A DNA stretch of 64,000 nucleotides. Source: Pueribacillus theae (lineage in GTDB: Bacteria; Bacillota; Bacilli; Bacillales; UBA6769). Below are positions 1 to 8,706 of this stretch, piece after piece (within the stretch, counting starts at the first letter, position 1; each line of letters starts with the position of its first letter). Made by a program: the position numbers and the translations under genes. The notes under the pieces were generated by a model. That model worked only from the letters and a program-made list of their open reading frames with translations. It did no database searches and was not told the origin of the DNA. The DNA lies in NCBI RefSeq assembly GCF_003097615.1, contig NZ_QCZG01000008.1, positions 43,887 through 107,886 of the forward strand. The letters are read 5' to 3'.

Positions 1-7
1 ATTATTG

Positions 8-15
8 TTCCTCCC
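8..15 (-). promoter_or_regulatory. Ribosome binding site of the next gene, probably dnaK
   Basis: Read on the minus strand, GGGAGGAA follows the grpE stop codon. The start codon would fall on the window edge, about 7 nt further. In Bacillaceae the gene after hrcA-grpE is dnaK, so this is inferred to be its ribosome binding site. The gene itself lies outside the window. Confidence 0.6.
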
Positions 16-37
16 ATGACATCATTAAGTAAGTGAT

Positions 38-664
38 TTATTCGTTTACTTTCACCATTGCTGGGCGAATCACCCTATCTTTTAGCCGATAGCCTTTTTG
101 CAAGACTTCTAACACAATTCCTGGTTCATGTTCTTCAGATTTTTCTTGCATGACTGCCTGATGTTTATTCGGATCAAATGGAACGCCATAAGCTTCCACT
201 TCTTCAATATCTTCTTGCTTCAAAGCTTCCAGAAACTGGCGATAAACCATTTCTACACCTTGTAAGATGGATTTCGATTCTTCATTTGTCGTTTCGACCG
301 ATAGAGCCCGCTCAAAGTTGTCAAGCACCGGCAGCAACTGCTCCGCAAGAGATTGCGAGCGGTATTTTGCAGCCGCTTCCTTTTCGGCTTTCGTCCGTTT
401 TCGGAAGTTGTCATAATCAGCTTGAACACGGAGAAAACGTTCGTTTAATTCCTTTAATTCCGCTTCGATTCTTTCCTTTTCAGCTCTTTCCTTTTCAGCT
501 CTTTCCTTTTCAGTGTCTACTTCTGTTTCTTCAACGTTTTCAAGTTGTTCATCCGCGTTTTCTTGCTGTTCTTCGATTACCTTTTCTTCTTGGGCCTTTT
601 CTGTTTCTTCCATTTCCTCTTCATTGAGAACGTTTGAAGTACGCTCTTCCTTCTGGTTATCCAT
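38..664 (-). CDS. grpE: GrpE nucleotide exchange factor
   Basis: Cytoplasmic co-chaperone that drives ADP release from DnaK. The protein has 208 residues. Residues 1-85 are a very acidic, Glu-rich helical region with a repeated EKERA unit. A GrpE coiled coil follows ([14 protein letters not shown]), then the C-terminal beta wing with the family signature [13 protein letters not shown] near residue 162. The ATG at 664 has a GGAGTG site 5 nt upstream. It lies downstream of hrcA and just before an inferred dnaK, so it belongs to the CIRCE-controlled class I heat-shock operon. The N-terminal tail is longer and more acidic than in many homologs, which is common in bacilli. Confidence 0.97.
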   Translation of the reverse strand: MDNQKEERTSNVLNEEEMEETEKAQEEKVIEEQQENADEQLENVEETEVDTEKERAEKERAEKERIEAELKELNERFLRVQADYDNFRKRTKAEKEAAAKYRSQSLAEQLLPVLDNFERALSVETTNEESKSILQGVEMVYRQFLEALKQEDIEEVEAYGVPFDPNKHQAVMQEKSEEHEPGIVLEVLQKGYRLKDRVIRPAMVKVNE

Positions 665-795
665 GACGACACTCCTTACATGTCAATTCCTCGTAAAGGT
701 TGTTCTTTAATAAATTTAAACATAGTATTTGGAAATAGCAAAGGGATGGAAGACAGAATCCTCCATCTCATTTACCACTGTGCCCTTCTTCAAAA

Positions 796-1824
796 TTACT
801 GATACCGTTTCGTTAAAGCTTTTGTCAAGTCTTTCGAAATAAAATCAAGGAGGCCAATGACCCGTTTATATTCCATTCTTGTCGGCCCGACGATGGCTAT
901 CGAGCCTACATGTTGGCCGACGACAGAATACGATGCGGTGATCAAGCTGCAATTTTTCATCACTTGCAAGTCGTTTTCATGTCCTATTTTTACTTCAATT
1001 CCATCGTTTTCTGTCCGTAAAATCTGATAAATTAATTCTTCTTCTTCAATTGTATCAAGCAATAGCCGTACTTTTTCCAAATCACGAAATTCGGGCTGAG
1101 CCAAAATATTGTTTTTCCCGCCATAATACACCTTTTCTGCTCTCTTTTCATTTGAAAACAGCGTAGCAAGCATGTTCATTACTTGTCCATAATTATGGAT
1201 ATAAGCTTTTAAAACAGAATCAATTTCTTTAAAGACCTTATTCCTAAGCTGGACGATTGGAACACCTTTTAAGCGTTCATTGAGTATGTTAATGACTTTC
1301 TCCAACTCAGATAAATCAAGATCATCTGGAATCGAAATGGTCCTGTTTTCAACTTGGCCTGTATCTGTGACAATAATCGCAACAGCAATTGTATCTGAAA
1401 TTGGGATAATTTGTAAATGCTTTAGCTTTGTTTCGAACATTTCAGGTCCCAATATGATCGAAGTATAATTCGTTAGCTCAGAAAGAATAATTGCCGATTC
1501 TTGAATCACCTTCTCAAATTCATAAAACTTCTCAGTGAATAATGATTTTATGTTTTCAAGCTCATTATGATCAAAAACAAAAGGTGATAAAAGATGATCA
1601 ACATAAAAGCGATAACCTTTTTCCGACGGGATTCGCCCAGATGAGCTATGGGTTTTCTCCAGATACCCCATTTCCTCCAAATCAGCTAGATCATTTCGTA
1701 TCGTTGCAGGGCTGTAATTAATAGAACCCCGTTTTGAAATTGTACGTGAACCAACCGGTTCTGCATGGAGAATATAGTCATCAATCAAAACACGAAGAAT
1801 TTTCAACTGGCGCTCCGTTAACAT
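796..1824 (-). CDS. hrcA: Heat-inducible transcription repressor HrcA
   Basis: Repressor of class I heat-shock genes that binds CIRCE and depends on GroEL for activity. I use the ATG at 1824 (protein MLTERQLKIL..., 342 residues) because AGAGGTGA lies 7-8 nt upstream and family members begin this way. A longer upstream reading would start inside the CIRCE operator. An N-terminal winged helix (residues 1-75, with NYSPATIRNDLADLEEMGYL as the recognition region) is followed by a GAF-like dimerization domain and a C-terminal segment with GPTRMEYKRV. It is the first gene of the operon and sits under its own operator, so it should be autoregulated. Confidence 0.97.
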   Translation of the reverse strand: MLTERQLKILRVLIDDYILHAEPVGSRTISKRGSINYSPATIRNDLADLEEMGYLEKTHSSSGRIPSEKGYRFYVDHLLSPFVFDHNELENIKSLFTEKFYEFEKVIQESAIILSELTNYTSIILGPEMFETKLKHLQIIPISDTIAVAIIVTDTGQVENRTISIPDDLDLSELEKVINILNERLKGVPIVQLRNKVFKEIDSVLKAYIHNYGQVMNMLATLFSNEKRAEKVYYGGKNNILAQPEFRDLEKVRLLLDTIEEEELIYQILRTENDGIEVKIGHENDLQVMKNCSLITASYSVVGQHVGSIAIVGPTRMEYKRVIGLLDFISKDLTKALTKRYQ

Positions 1825-1841
1825 GATGATAATCACCTCTG

Positions 1842-1868
1842 TTAGCACTCTTGACATTTGAGTGCTAA
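1842..1868 (-). promoter_or_regulatory. CIRCE operator (HrcA binding site)
   Basis: Perfect inverted repeat TTAGCACTC, 9-nt spacer, GAGTGCTAA, identical to the CIRCE consensus. It lies between the hrcA promoter and the hrcA ribosome binding site, at the very start of the predicted transcript. Confidence 0.97.
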
Positions 1869-1878
1869 ATGTACTTAT

Positions 1879-1908
1879 AAAGTATCAAAACGAGCTCCCT
1901 TTTGTCAA
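1879..1908 (-). promoter_or_regulatory. Sigma-A promoter of the hrcA operon
   Basis: On the minus strand TTGACA (1908-1903) is followed after 18 nt by TACTTT, with an extended TG one base upstream. Transcription would begin about 5 nt before CIRCE. Confidence 0.7.
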
Positions 1909-1929
1909 TCCTTTTGCCCGACAAAAAAG

Positions 1930-3069
1930 CTATCCATCAATTAAAAACGCTTCGAAAGCCTCATTGCCTAAAAAAACACCTTGTTCTGTTAAACAAACAC
2001 TTTCGTTATCGATCGTAATGAGCCCCTTTTTTAAAAGTTGATCAATTGCCCTGCCATACACATCATCGATTGTCCGGCCGAATTTGTGATAAAAAATGTC
2101 TTTTGAAACGCCTGTTCGTTTTCTAAGCCCCATAAACATCTCTTCTTCCATCTTCTGTTCTAATGTTAATCTGTTTTCCCTAAAGTAAGGAAAGCCTTCT
2201 TTTTTAACGAGCAACATGTATTTTTTCAAAGGGCCTGCATTTTCTCGGCGCACGCCGTCAATATAACTGTGCGCTCCAGCGCCGATTCCGTAGTATTCAT
2301 TATTGTCCCAATAGGTTAGATTATGCTTGCTTTCCTTGCCGGGTTTTGCAAAATTGCTAATTTCATAATGAATAAAACCATTATCTCTCATTTGCTTTAT
2401 TAATTCCTCAAACATTGCTGTTTCTTCTTCCTCAGGCGGCAGATGAAGTGTTCCTGCGTTCATCTGATTATAAAAAATCGTTTTTGGCTCGATTTGCAGG
2501 GAATAGGATGAGACGTGGTCAATAGGCAGTTTTTTTGCTTTCTCAAGTGATTCTTTGAACATACGTAATGTTTGTCCCGGCAAGCCAGACATTAAATCAA
2601 TCGAAATATTGTTAAAGCCTGCTTGCCTTGCTAATTCAATGTTTTCATAAATATCATTTTCCTGATGGTTCCGGCCAATACGTTTAAGCAATTCATCCTG
2701 AAAGGCTTGTACGCCGATACTCAAACGATTGACACCGTATTCTTTCAGTGCTTTTAATTTATCGTAATCAAGACTCCCCGGGTTGGCTTCAAAGGTGAAT
2801 TCATAACCCGGTTCAAATTTGAAATTGGAATGGATCGCACCAAAAAATCGGTCGAACTGCTTTTCATTCAGCACAGAAGGCGTGCCTCCGCCGACAAAAG
2901 CTGTTTTCATGCGGGAGTATGAAAAACGTTTCACCGTGTTTTCCATCTCTTTTGCCATATCATCCAAATATTCATCGACCGGCTGGTTTTTTAAAAAAAA
3001 TTTATTGAAGTCACAGTAATAACAAATTTGTTCACAAAACGGAATATGGAAATAAACAGACTGGACGAT
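1930..3069 (-). CDS. hemW: HemW, radical SAM heme chaperone
   Basis: HemW-type protein, formerly annotated as oxygen-independent coproporphyrinogen oxidase; the family is thought to insert heme into respiratory proteins. Reading upstream of the first ATG (2967) without interruption adds 34 residues that contain the radical SAM motif C12-x3-C16-x2-C19 followed by D-F. This is the HemW form; true HemN has a fourth Cys. The extension is therefore real. No ATG, GTG or TTG exists between that motif and the in-frame TAG at 3084-3082. AGGAGG at 3083-3078 lies 8 nt before ATC (3069) and 2 nt before ATT (3075), so I place the start at ATC, giving 379 residues, the usual length. It is upstream of hrcA and downstream of lepA. 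Confidence 0.9.
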   Translation of the reverse strand: MVQSVYFHIPFCEQICYYCDFNKFFLKNQPVDEYLDDMAKEMENTVKRFSYSRMKTAFVGGGTPSVLNEKQFDRFFGAIHSNFKFEPGYEFTFEANPGSLDYDKLKALKEYGVNRLSIGVQAFQDELLKRIGRNHQENDIYENIELARQAGFNNISIDLMSGLPGQTLRMFKESLEKAKKLPIDHVSSYSLQIEPKTIFYNQMNAGTLHLPPEEEETAMFEELIKQMRDNGFIHYEISNFAKPGKESKHNLTYWDNNEYYGIGAGAHSYIDGVRRENAGPLKKYMLLVKKEGFPYFRENRLTLEQKMEEEMFMGLRKRTGVSKDIFYHKFGRTIDDVYGRAIDQLLKKGLITIDNESVCLTEQGVFLGNEAFEAFLIDG

Positions 3070-3093
3070 CGGAATCGCCTCCTATCGTAAAAG

Positions 3094-3133
3094 TAAAAAC
3101 GCGCCTGACAAATCTTTCGTCAAGTGCGTTTTT
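3094..3133 (-). terminator. Terminator after lepA
   Basis: On the minus strand AACGCACTTGAC pairs with GTCAGGCGCGTT around a 9-nt loop and is followed by a T run. It lies between the lepA stop and the hemW ribosome binding site. Confidence 0.8.
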
Positions 3134-3154
3134 CATCATAGATTTCTGTACCGT

Positions 3155-4978
3155 TTAATCATTATCCATCCGCAAAACGGCCATAAACGCTTCTTGCGGA
3201 ACGTCTACTTTCCCGACTGTTTTCATACGCTTCTTACCTTCTTTTTGCTTTTCAAGAAGTTTTCGCTTTCTTGATACGTCTCCCCCGTAACATTTTGCGA
3301 GGACATTTTTCCTGAGAGCTTTAATTGTTGAACGAGCGATTATTTTTTGGCCGATTGTCGCCTGGACAGGCACTTCAAACTGCTGTCTAGGGATGAGCTC
3401 TTTTAATTTTTCAGTAATTGCTTTTCCCCGCTCGAAAGCAAAATCTTTATGGACAATGATCGAAAGCGCATCAATTTTTTCACCATTTAAAAGAATTTCC
3501 ATTTTTACAAGTTTAGACTCTTTGTAGCCAATTAACTCATAATCAAGTGAAGCGTACCCTTTCGTGCTTGATTTAAGCTGGTCGAAAAAGTCGTACACAA
3601 TTTCACTTAAAGGCAAATGATAGACGATACTTACACGGTTTTCGTCTAAATATTGCATATCGATAAACTCTCCGCGTTTTTTCTGGCAAAGCTCCATTAC
3701 CGATCCGACATACTCTTTTGGTGTCATAATCGTCGCTTTCACAAACGGTTCTTTTACAGAACTTATCTTTTGTGCAGGCGGCATGTTTGCGGGATTATCA
3801 ACAGTAAGAAGCTCACCGTCTGCCAGCTCGACCTCATAGATAACGCTTGGTGCAGTTGTAATCAGATCAATATTAAATTCACGTTCGATTCTTTCTTGAA
3901 TGATTTCCATGTGAAGAAGCCCAAGGAATCCGCAGCGGAAACCGAAACCAAGCGCCTGTGAAGTTTCTGGTTCATATTGCAGCGAAGAATCGTTTAATTC
4001 CAGGCGTTCAAGGGCTTCTCTTAAATCATTATATTGATTTGAATCGATTGGATACATTCCGCAAAATACCATCGGATTCATTTTTCGATAGCCAGGCAAA
4101 GGCTCATCTGCCGGATTTGAAACGCTCGTAATCGTATCGCCGACTCTCGTATCGCCGACATTTTTAATTGAAGCAGTTAAATAGCCGACATCGCCAACGG
4201 TTAATTCCTCTTTTTCAATCGCTTTCGGTGAGAAAACCCCTAGTTCGGTTACTTCGAATTCTTTACCTGTGGCCATCATTCTAATTTTATCTCCGATTTT
4301 CACACTGCCTTCAACAATACGGATATAAGCAACGACACCCCGGTAAGAATCGTATAATGAGTCAAAAATCAATGCTTTTAGGGGGGCATCGGGATCTTTA
4401 TCAGGAGGCGGGACCTTCTCAACAATTTGTTCTAGAATCTCACTGATCCCAATTCCTGTTTTTGCGGAAGCAAGCACAGCCTCACTGGCATCTAAACCAA
4501 TGACATCTTCGATTTCCCTTTTCACCCGCTCCGGATCGGCGCTTGGCAAGTCGATTTTATTAATGACCGGCAAGATTTCGAGGTCATTTTCCAATGCTAA
4601 ATAAACATTGGCAAGTGTCTGCGCTTCAATTCCCTGGGCAGCGTCAACGATTAATAAAGCCCCCTCACAAGCGGCAAGGCTTCTTGAAACTTCATAAGTG
4701 AAATCGACATGCCCTGGAGTGTCAATAAGATGAAAAATATAGTCTTGCCCATCTTTCGCTTTATAATTTAATTGGACAGCATTCAGCTTAATTGTAATTC
4801 CACGTTCTCTCTCTAAATCCATCGCATCAAGCGTTTGTTCTTTTAATTCACGCTGAGTTAATGCCCCTGTTTCTTCTAAAATGCGATCGGCAAGGGTCGA
4901 TTTCCCGTGATCAATATGAGCAATAATGGAAAAATTTCGAATCCGTGATTGCCGGGCTAATTTCTCTTCTCGATTCAT
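3155..4978 (-). CDS. lepA: LepA / EF4 translational GTPase
   Basis: Ribosome-associated GTPase related to EF-G that acts on stalled or mistranslocated ribosomes. The start ATG at 4978 has AGGAGG 6 nt upstream and gives 607 residues; upstream codons in the same frame have no family similarity. GTPase motifs are AHIDHGKS (residues 20-27), the switch II motif DTPGHVDF (about 85) and NKID (about 140). Domain 2, the EF-G-like domains III and V, and the LepA-specific C-terminal domain ending with conserved KKRMK follow. It lies between yqxA and hemW, as in B. subtilis, and ends at its own terminator. Confidence 0.98.
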   Translation of the reverse strand: MNREEKLARQSRIRNFSIIAHIDHGKSTLADRILEETGALTQRELKEQTLDAMDLERERGITIKLNAVQLNYKAKDGQDYIFHLIDTPGHVDFTYEVSRSLAACEGALLIVDAAQGIEAQTLANVYLALENDLEILPVINKIDLPSADPERVKREIEDVIGLDASEAVLASAKTGIGISEILEQIVEKVPPPDKDPDAPLKALIFDSLYDSYRGVVAYIRIVEGSVKIGDKIRMMATGKEFEVTELGVFSPKAIEKEELTVGDVGYLTASIKNVGDTRVGDTITSVSNPADEPLPGYRKMNPMVFCGMYPIDSNQYNDLREALERLELNDSSLQYEPETSQALGFGFRCGFLGLLHMEIIQERIEREFNIDLITTAPSVIYEVELADGELLTVDNPANMPPAQKISSVKEPFVKATIMTPKEYVGSVMELCQKKRGEFIDMQYLDENRVSIVYHLPLSEIVYDFFDQLKSSTKGYASLDYELIGYKESKLVKMEILLNGEKIDALSIIVHKDFAFERGKAITEKLKELIPRQQFEVPVQATIGQKIIARSTIKALRKNVLAKCYGGDVSRKRKLLEKQKEGKKRMKTVGKVDVPQEAFMAVLRMDND

Positions 4979-5053
4979 TTTCTTCCTCCTAAGGCGAACT
5001 ACACAGACTTGATTATAGCAATTGACAAGCATTGATTCAATAAAGCGAGACTT

Positions 5054-5175
5054 CATCAGTGGGGATCATTTTCGTCTCCACTGATGGTTAGCACTCACAG
5101 AGTATAATTCTCGCTAACTCACTTCGTTCGCAGTCTCGATAAACGAGAATTATCAGGGTGTTAGCGAAACTTATG
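5054..5175. repeat. Intergenic hairpin repeat, family 2, copy 1
   Basis: A hairpin CATCAGTGG.../CCACTGATG (5054-5087) is followed by AGCACTCACAGAGTATAA...CTCACTTCGTTCG and a second inverted pair ATTCTCG/CGAGAAT. A clearly related sequence occurs at about 35808-35891. It fills the gap between lepA and yqxA. No coding potential was seen. Confidence 0.6.
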
Positions 5176-5182
5176 GCCAAAC

Positions 5183-5205
5183 AAAAAAACTGCATTTTGC
5201 AGTTT
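5183..5205 (-). terminator. Terminator after yqxA
   Basis: Minus-strand hairpin AAACTGCA-AAA-TGCAGTTT followed by T7, immediately after the yqxA stop codon. Confidence 0.85.
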
Positions 5206-5207
5206 CA

Positions 5208-5534
5208 TTAAACAAAGGTATGGATCGCTTTTTCAAATGCAGATAAAAATTGAAAAATGATCGTTCTTGACGTGCTTTTTAATACATTGGAAATCCCGTT
5301 TGCTGTGAGAGAATAGACATTGTCTTTATTTTCATCATATGTTTTTTCAATCTTGGTTTCGTTCGCACGCTCTTCTTCTTTTATCTTTTGCTGGTCTTTC
5401 CATTCTTCATATTCCGAAAACATTGTTTCTTCCTTGCCCGTTTTACCCGGATGATCGGATAAGTTCTGTCCAAAATAAATCCCGCTATAAAAAACAGCGC
5501 CTATCAGCAGGCAAGCCATAATGAATTTTGACAT
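5208..5534 (-). CDS. yqxA: YqxA-like small membrane protein (DUF3679)
   Basis: A 108-residue protein with one membrane segment (about residues 4-21) and a charged extracytoplasmic part; function unknown. The identification rests mainly on position, since yqxA lies between lepA and spoIIP in B. subtilis, and on the size and single-helix layout. The ATG at 5534 has AAGGA about 9 nt upstream. Its start is close to the end of spoIIP, so the two are probably co-transcribed in the mother cell. That expression is inferred from the neighbour, not seen. Confidence 0.75.
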   Translation of the reverse strand: MSKFIMACLLIGAVFYSGIYFGQNLSDHPGKTGKEETMFSEYEEWKDQQKIKEEERANETKIEKTYDENKDNVYSLTANGISNVLKSTSRTIIFQFLSAFEKAIHTFV

Positions 5535-5554
5535 TTTGCACATTCCTTCCTTTC

Positions 5555-6733
5555 TCACTTATTTGAAACTTTTTCACCGTCCCAATAATATTCACTAAAA
5601 ACATCCGCTAATGCTGCAGCTGTACGATAATTTTCTTCCATCGTGTTGTCAACGCCGCCAACCTCAAGAAGCGCGGAACGATCGGAAAGATCTTGGTTAT
5701 AAATACCGTTTCCCTGCGATTTGTCTTTTGTAATGATTCCTCTGCTTAAGCCCGGGTATTTTTTTTCCAACTTTTCGTTTAATTGTTTTGCGAACTGAAG
5801 GTTCTCTTCATAATTTTTGTTTGCTTTTCCGATGACGAAAAATAATCTCGAATACGCTTTCCCATTAATTGTAACTGTCGTTTTATCTCTCCTCTGAGAA
5901 TCGCGGTGAAAATCAAAGAAAAAAGCTAAATTTTTATCACTCGCCATGGCAGATTGTACAACTTCTCGTGACATTCGATAAGAACTGCCAAATTTTAAAC
6001 CTCTTTCATTTAACTTTTTCATGATGTTCGTTTCATCGGCCTGGGCACCGATTCCTCTTTTCTTCAATTCCTCGCTGAATTTTTTTCCGACCATCGTTAT
6101 ATTTACTTTGGAATGGTGGGCGAGATTCGGATTTTTTACCCCTTCCAAGTGGGGAAGATAAGATTCAGAACTATGGGAATGGTAAATAAACACAACGTTC
6201 TTATTTCCGGTTGTCATTGCAGGTGGTTTCACTTCTTCATTTTCAGATTCATATTTTTCCAGTTCTTCAATCGATGCTTTCCGTTCTGCCAGAAGCACCT
6301 CCATCGGTGGGGACGACTCAATAGGCAGGCTCGTATAATCCGTTCCTTCCCCCGCTACATAGATTTCCGCATCGTATAATGCGAAGCCGGGCAATTCCCT
6401 TCCAAGAAGACTGCGAATATCACCAGGCTTAATGCTTGTCGCAAATTCAAAGGCAACTGATGAAAAATTCGGAGGTTCACTTTCTTCCGGAAGTATCGTT
6501 GTAAAATAGCGGTTTTCCATCCCCATCACATAGATTAATGATTCGCTGGAAAAGTTCGTAAGCCAATTATGAATGGTTGAAGATGCGAAACGATATTTCA
6601 TTTCATACGAAGTAAGCAACAATATAAAGGAACTAATCGTTATAAATCCAATAAATCCCGTTATAACAAGCCTTTTCAGGCTTGTCCCTTCAAAATAGGC
6701 TTGGATTCCAGAAGGTTTGTCCATCTTCTTCAT
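5555..6733 (-). CDS. spoIIP: Stage II sporulation protein P
   Basis: Peptidoglycan amidase and endopeptidase of the DMP complex (with SpoIID and SpoIIM), needed for septal thinning and engulfment. It has 392 residues: one N-terminal membrane segment (about 19-43), a linker, and a C-terminal catalytic domain with the metal-binding stretch YHSHSSESYLP, FFDFHRD and the C-terminal EVGGVDNTMEE motif. It lies between gpr and yqxA as in B. subtilis. It is normally sigma-E dependent; I could not identify a convincing sigma-E promoter in the 260 bp upstream. Confidence 0.96.
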   Translation of the reverse strand: MKKMDKPSGIQAYFEGTSLKRLVITGFIGFITISSFILLLTSYEMKYRFASSTIHNWLTNFSSESLIYVMGMENRYFTTILPEESEPPNFSSVAFEFATSIKPGDIRSLLGRELPGFALYDAEIYVAGEGTDYTSLPIESSPPMEVLLAERKASIEELEKYESENEEVKPPAMTTGNKNVVFIYHSHSSESYLPHLEGVKNPNLAHHSKVNITMVGKKFSEELKKRGIGAQADETNIMKKLNERGLKFGSSYRMSREVVQSAMASDKNLAFFFDFHRDSQRRDKTTVTINGKAYSRLFFVIGKANKNYEENLQFAKQLNEKLEKKYPGLSRGIITKDKSQGNGIYNQDLSDRSALLEVGGVDNTMEENYRTAAALADVFSEYYWDGEKVSNK

Positions 6734-6842
6734 CCTTTCAAAGCAAAGCTTGTCTGTTTTTTAATCTATGCAGACATTTGAAAGGAAAGAACAGGATTTA
6801 AAAAATATATACGTTGTACTAAAGAATTTTACTTACAGTTGG

Positions 6843-6954
6843 TTTGAGTTTGGCGAGGAAGTATTCGGGGCACTTCGAGACCTACGGAGCGACTGAAAGC
6901 AATAGCAACGTTGACCGCTTTCCGGTGCTCTTCGTTTAGCTATTCAAACTCAAA
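6843..6954. repeat. 112-bp element with 10-bp terminal inverted repeats
   Basis: TTTGAGTTTG (6843-6852) and CAAACTCAAA (6945-6954) form a perfect inverted repeat around about 90 bp that is richer in G+C than the flanking DNA. It occupies most of the spoIIP-gpr gap. No reading frame or RNA motif was recognised inside. Confidence 0.45.
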
Positions 6955-6992
6955 AGACTGCTATTAAAATTTTTAGTTCATTCTATGCAGAT

Positions 6993-8102
6993 TCACTTTG
7001 TAAAAATTCCGCTGTTCGTTTGGTTTACTTGTCCATGAAGTGAGGCGTTCAAACCACCGGCAATAACGTTTGCCATGTCTTCTATAAATACATCAACTTC
7101 CTTCGGCGTAACCATCATATTATGCCCAAGAGGTGCAAGGACTTCTCGAATCAATTGTTTTTTCTCCTCATCCTCAAGGTTGCCGACAACACCCATAAAA
7201 ATTTCCCTGTTTTTCTTATCAGGCAAATCCTCATCTGTTAATACAGTGCGTTCGCCAAACACCATGCCGGCAGGTGTAAGCTTTCTAGATGGTTTGCCCC
7301 CCTCGCGAAGCTCTTTGCCAAAATGCTTCAAAATAAAGTCAATCGTATCGCTTGCAATCGTTACCGCCTCAATTACTGTGGGAATCCCAATTGCGACGAC
7401 AGGGATTCCAAGCGTATCAAAACTTAGCTCTTTACGTTTGTTTCCAACCCCTGAACCTGGATGGATGCCTGTATCAGAAATTTGTATCGTCGTATTAATT
7501 CGGCTGATCGAACGTGATGCCAAAGCATCAATTGCAATGACAAAATCCGGTTTCGTTTTCTGTATGACACCGTTGATGATATCACTCGTTTCAATTCCGG
7601 TTATCCCCATTACCCCGGGGGAAATGGCGCTTACAGGACGGAAACCTTCTTTCACACTTTCAGGGGACAGATCAAATAAATGCTTTGTCACTAACACATT
7701 CTCAACAACTGCAGGCCCTAAAGCATCAGGCGTCACATTCCAATTCCCTAAACCAACAATAAGGCAGCTTGCATCTTTTTTTATGTTGAGCTCCTGTAAA
7801 AAAGCAGCAAATTCTTTTGAAAAAATAGCTTGAACCGTTTCCTGCAGATCTGAGTCTTTTTCGCGGATGCCTTGCATTTCAAATGTTAAATAACGCCCAG
7901 CTTTTTTTCCGATTCTCTCTTCCCCTTCTTTCGAAATTTCAACTGTCGTTATTTTAATGCCGCTTTCGTTTCTTTCTTTTACGGCGACTCCATTTATATC
8001 TTCGGCTTTTGTTCCTTTTTCTTTTTCAACGACCATTTCATGAGCTTCTAATGCTAAGTCGGTGCGTATTTCATACTTTTCCAAACTAATGTCTTTTTCC
8101 AT
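6993..8102 (-). CDS. gpr: Germination protease Gpr
   Basis: Aspartic-type protease that degrades small acid-soluble spore proteins at germination, family A25. It has 369 residues. The N-terminal propeptide ends near [11 protein letters not shown], the conserved autocleavage region of the zymogen. Conserved blocks include [26 protein letters not shown] and [10 protein letters not shown]. The ATG at 8102 follows AGGGTGA. Family members are made in the forespore under sigma-G. It lies between rpsT (divergent) and spoIIP, the standard position. Confidence 0.97.
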   Translation of the reverse strand: MEKDISLEKYEIRTDLALEAHEMVVEKEKGTKAEDINGVAVKERNESGIKITTVEISKEGEERIGKKAGRYLTFEMQGIREKDSDLQETVQAIFSKEFAAFLQELNIKKDASCLIVGLGNWNVTPDALGPAVVENVLVTKHLFDLSPESVKEGFRPVSAISPGVMGITGIETSDIINGVIQKTKPDFVIAIDALASRSISRINTTIQISDTGIHPGSGVGNKRKELSFDTLGIPVVAIGIPTVIEAVTIASDTIDFILKHFGKELREGGKPSRKLTPAGMVFGERTVLTDEDLPDKKNREIFMGVVGNLEDEEKKQLIREVLAPLGHNMMVTPKEVDVFIEDMANVIAGGLNASLHGQVNQTNSGIFTK

Positions 8103-8244
8103 ATCACTTCACCCTTTTTCTCATTCTTTCTATAAATTAGAAACAGAAGATTTTAACAGCAGTCTGTGGTCAACATTCTTTTGTTCAGCTTATATAGCTC
8201 ATTCTTCAAATATTCTCACCGCTTTTCACCTTTTTCATTCTTTA

Positions 8245-8273
8245 TTGCAATTGCATGTTGGATTTGATAAAAT
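8245..8273 (+). promoter_or_regulatory. Sigma-A promoter of rpsT
   Basis: TTGCAA (8245-8250), 17 nt, TAAAAT (8268-8273). It leaves a leader of about 65 nt before the rpsT start. Confidence 0.7.
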
Positions 8274-8344
8274 ACATTTGTTCTAATTGAAAAAATAATT
8301 TTTTCTTTTGTTCGTGTTTCGGTTAGACTTAGGAGGTGACATAA

Positions 8345-8611
8345 ATGCCAAATATTAAATCTGCAATTAAACGTACGCGTCAAAACGAACAACGCCGTGC
8401 ACATAACACTGCAATCAAGTCAGCAATGCGCACAGCGATGAAATCAGTTGAAACGAAACTTTCAAATGATGATATTGAAGGTGCGAAAGAAGCTTTTTCA
8501 TTCGCAACAAAAAAGCTTGATAAAGCAGCAAACAAAAATGTGATCCACAAAAATACAGCAGCACGCCATAAAGAAAGGCTTGCTAAAAAAATCAACGCTC
8601 AAAGCAAGTGA
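8345..8611 (+). CDS. rpsT: Ribosomal protein S20
   Basis: Primary 16S rRNA-binding protein of the small subunit. It has 88 residues, a Lys/Arg/Ala-rich all-helical sequence starting [10 protein letters not shown] and typical in length. AGGAGGTGA precedes the ATG by 7 nt. It is transcribed from its own promoter and closed by its own terminator, opposite to gpr. Confidence 0.98.
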   Translation: MPNIKSAIKRTRQNEQRRAHNTAIKSAMRTAMKSVETKLSNDDIEGAKEAFSFATKKLDKAANKNVIHKNTAARHKERLAKKINAQSK

Positions 8612-8638
8612 CCTGGTAAAGGTCGCTTTTATTTTTGG
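8607..8638 (+). terminator. Terminator of rpsT
   Basis: AGTGACCT / AGGTCGCT hairpin overlapping the rpsT stop codon, followed by a T-rich tract. Confidence 0.75.
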
Positions 8639-8647
8639 GTATTCGGA
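8637..8647. repeat. Left arm of an 11-bp inverted repeat bounding an islet
   Basis: GGGTATTCGGA here is the exact reverse complement of TCCGAATACCC at 12390-12400. The two arms enclose the genes that separate rpsT from holA, which are neighbours in B. subtilis. Confidence 0.5.
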
Positions 8648-8706
8648 TTTTAGTGTAGAAAACTCATTTTACCTAATAAATGTTCACATAGCATTAATAA
8701 GGGTTA

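Noticed and set aside
475..512. Short tandem repeat resembling a CRISPR-like array
   Set aside because: It encodes the repeated EKERA stretch of GrpE; no spacers of uniform length.
178..627. Open frame of 149 codons on the plus strand across grpE
   Set aside because: Antisense to a certain gene; length comes from the biased Glu/Lys-rich composition of GrpE. No ribosome binding site.
6734..6842. Sigma-E promoter for spoIIP
   Set aside because: No -35/-10 pair with acceptable spacing could be found by eye.
7075..7833. 252-codon plus-strand frame opposite gpr
   Set aside because: Shadow of gpr; Ser/Thr/Pro-rich composition and no family similarity.
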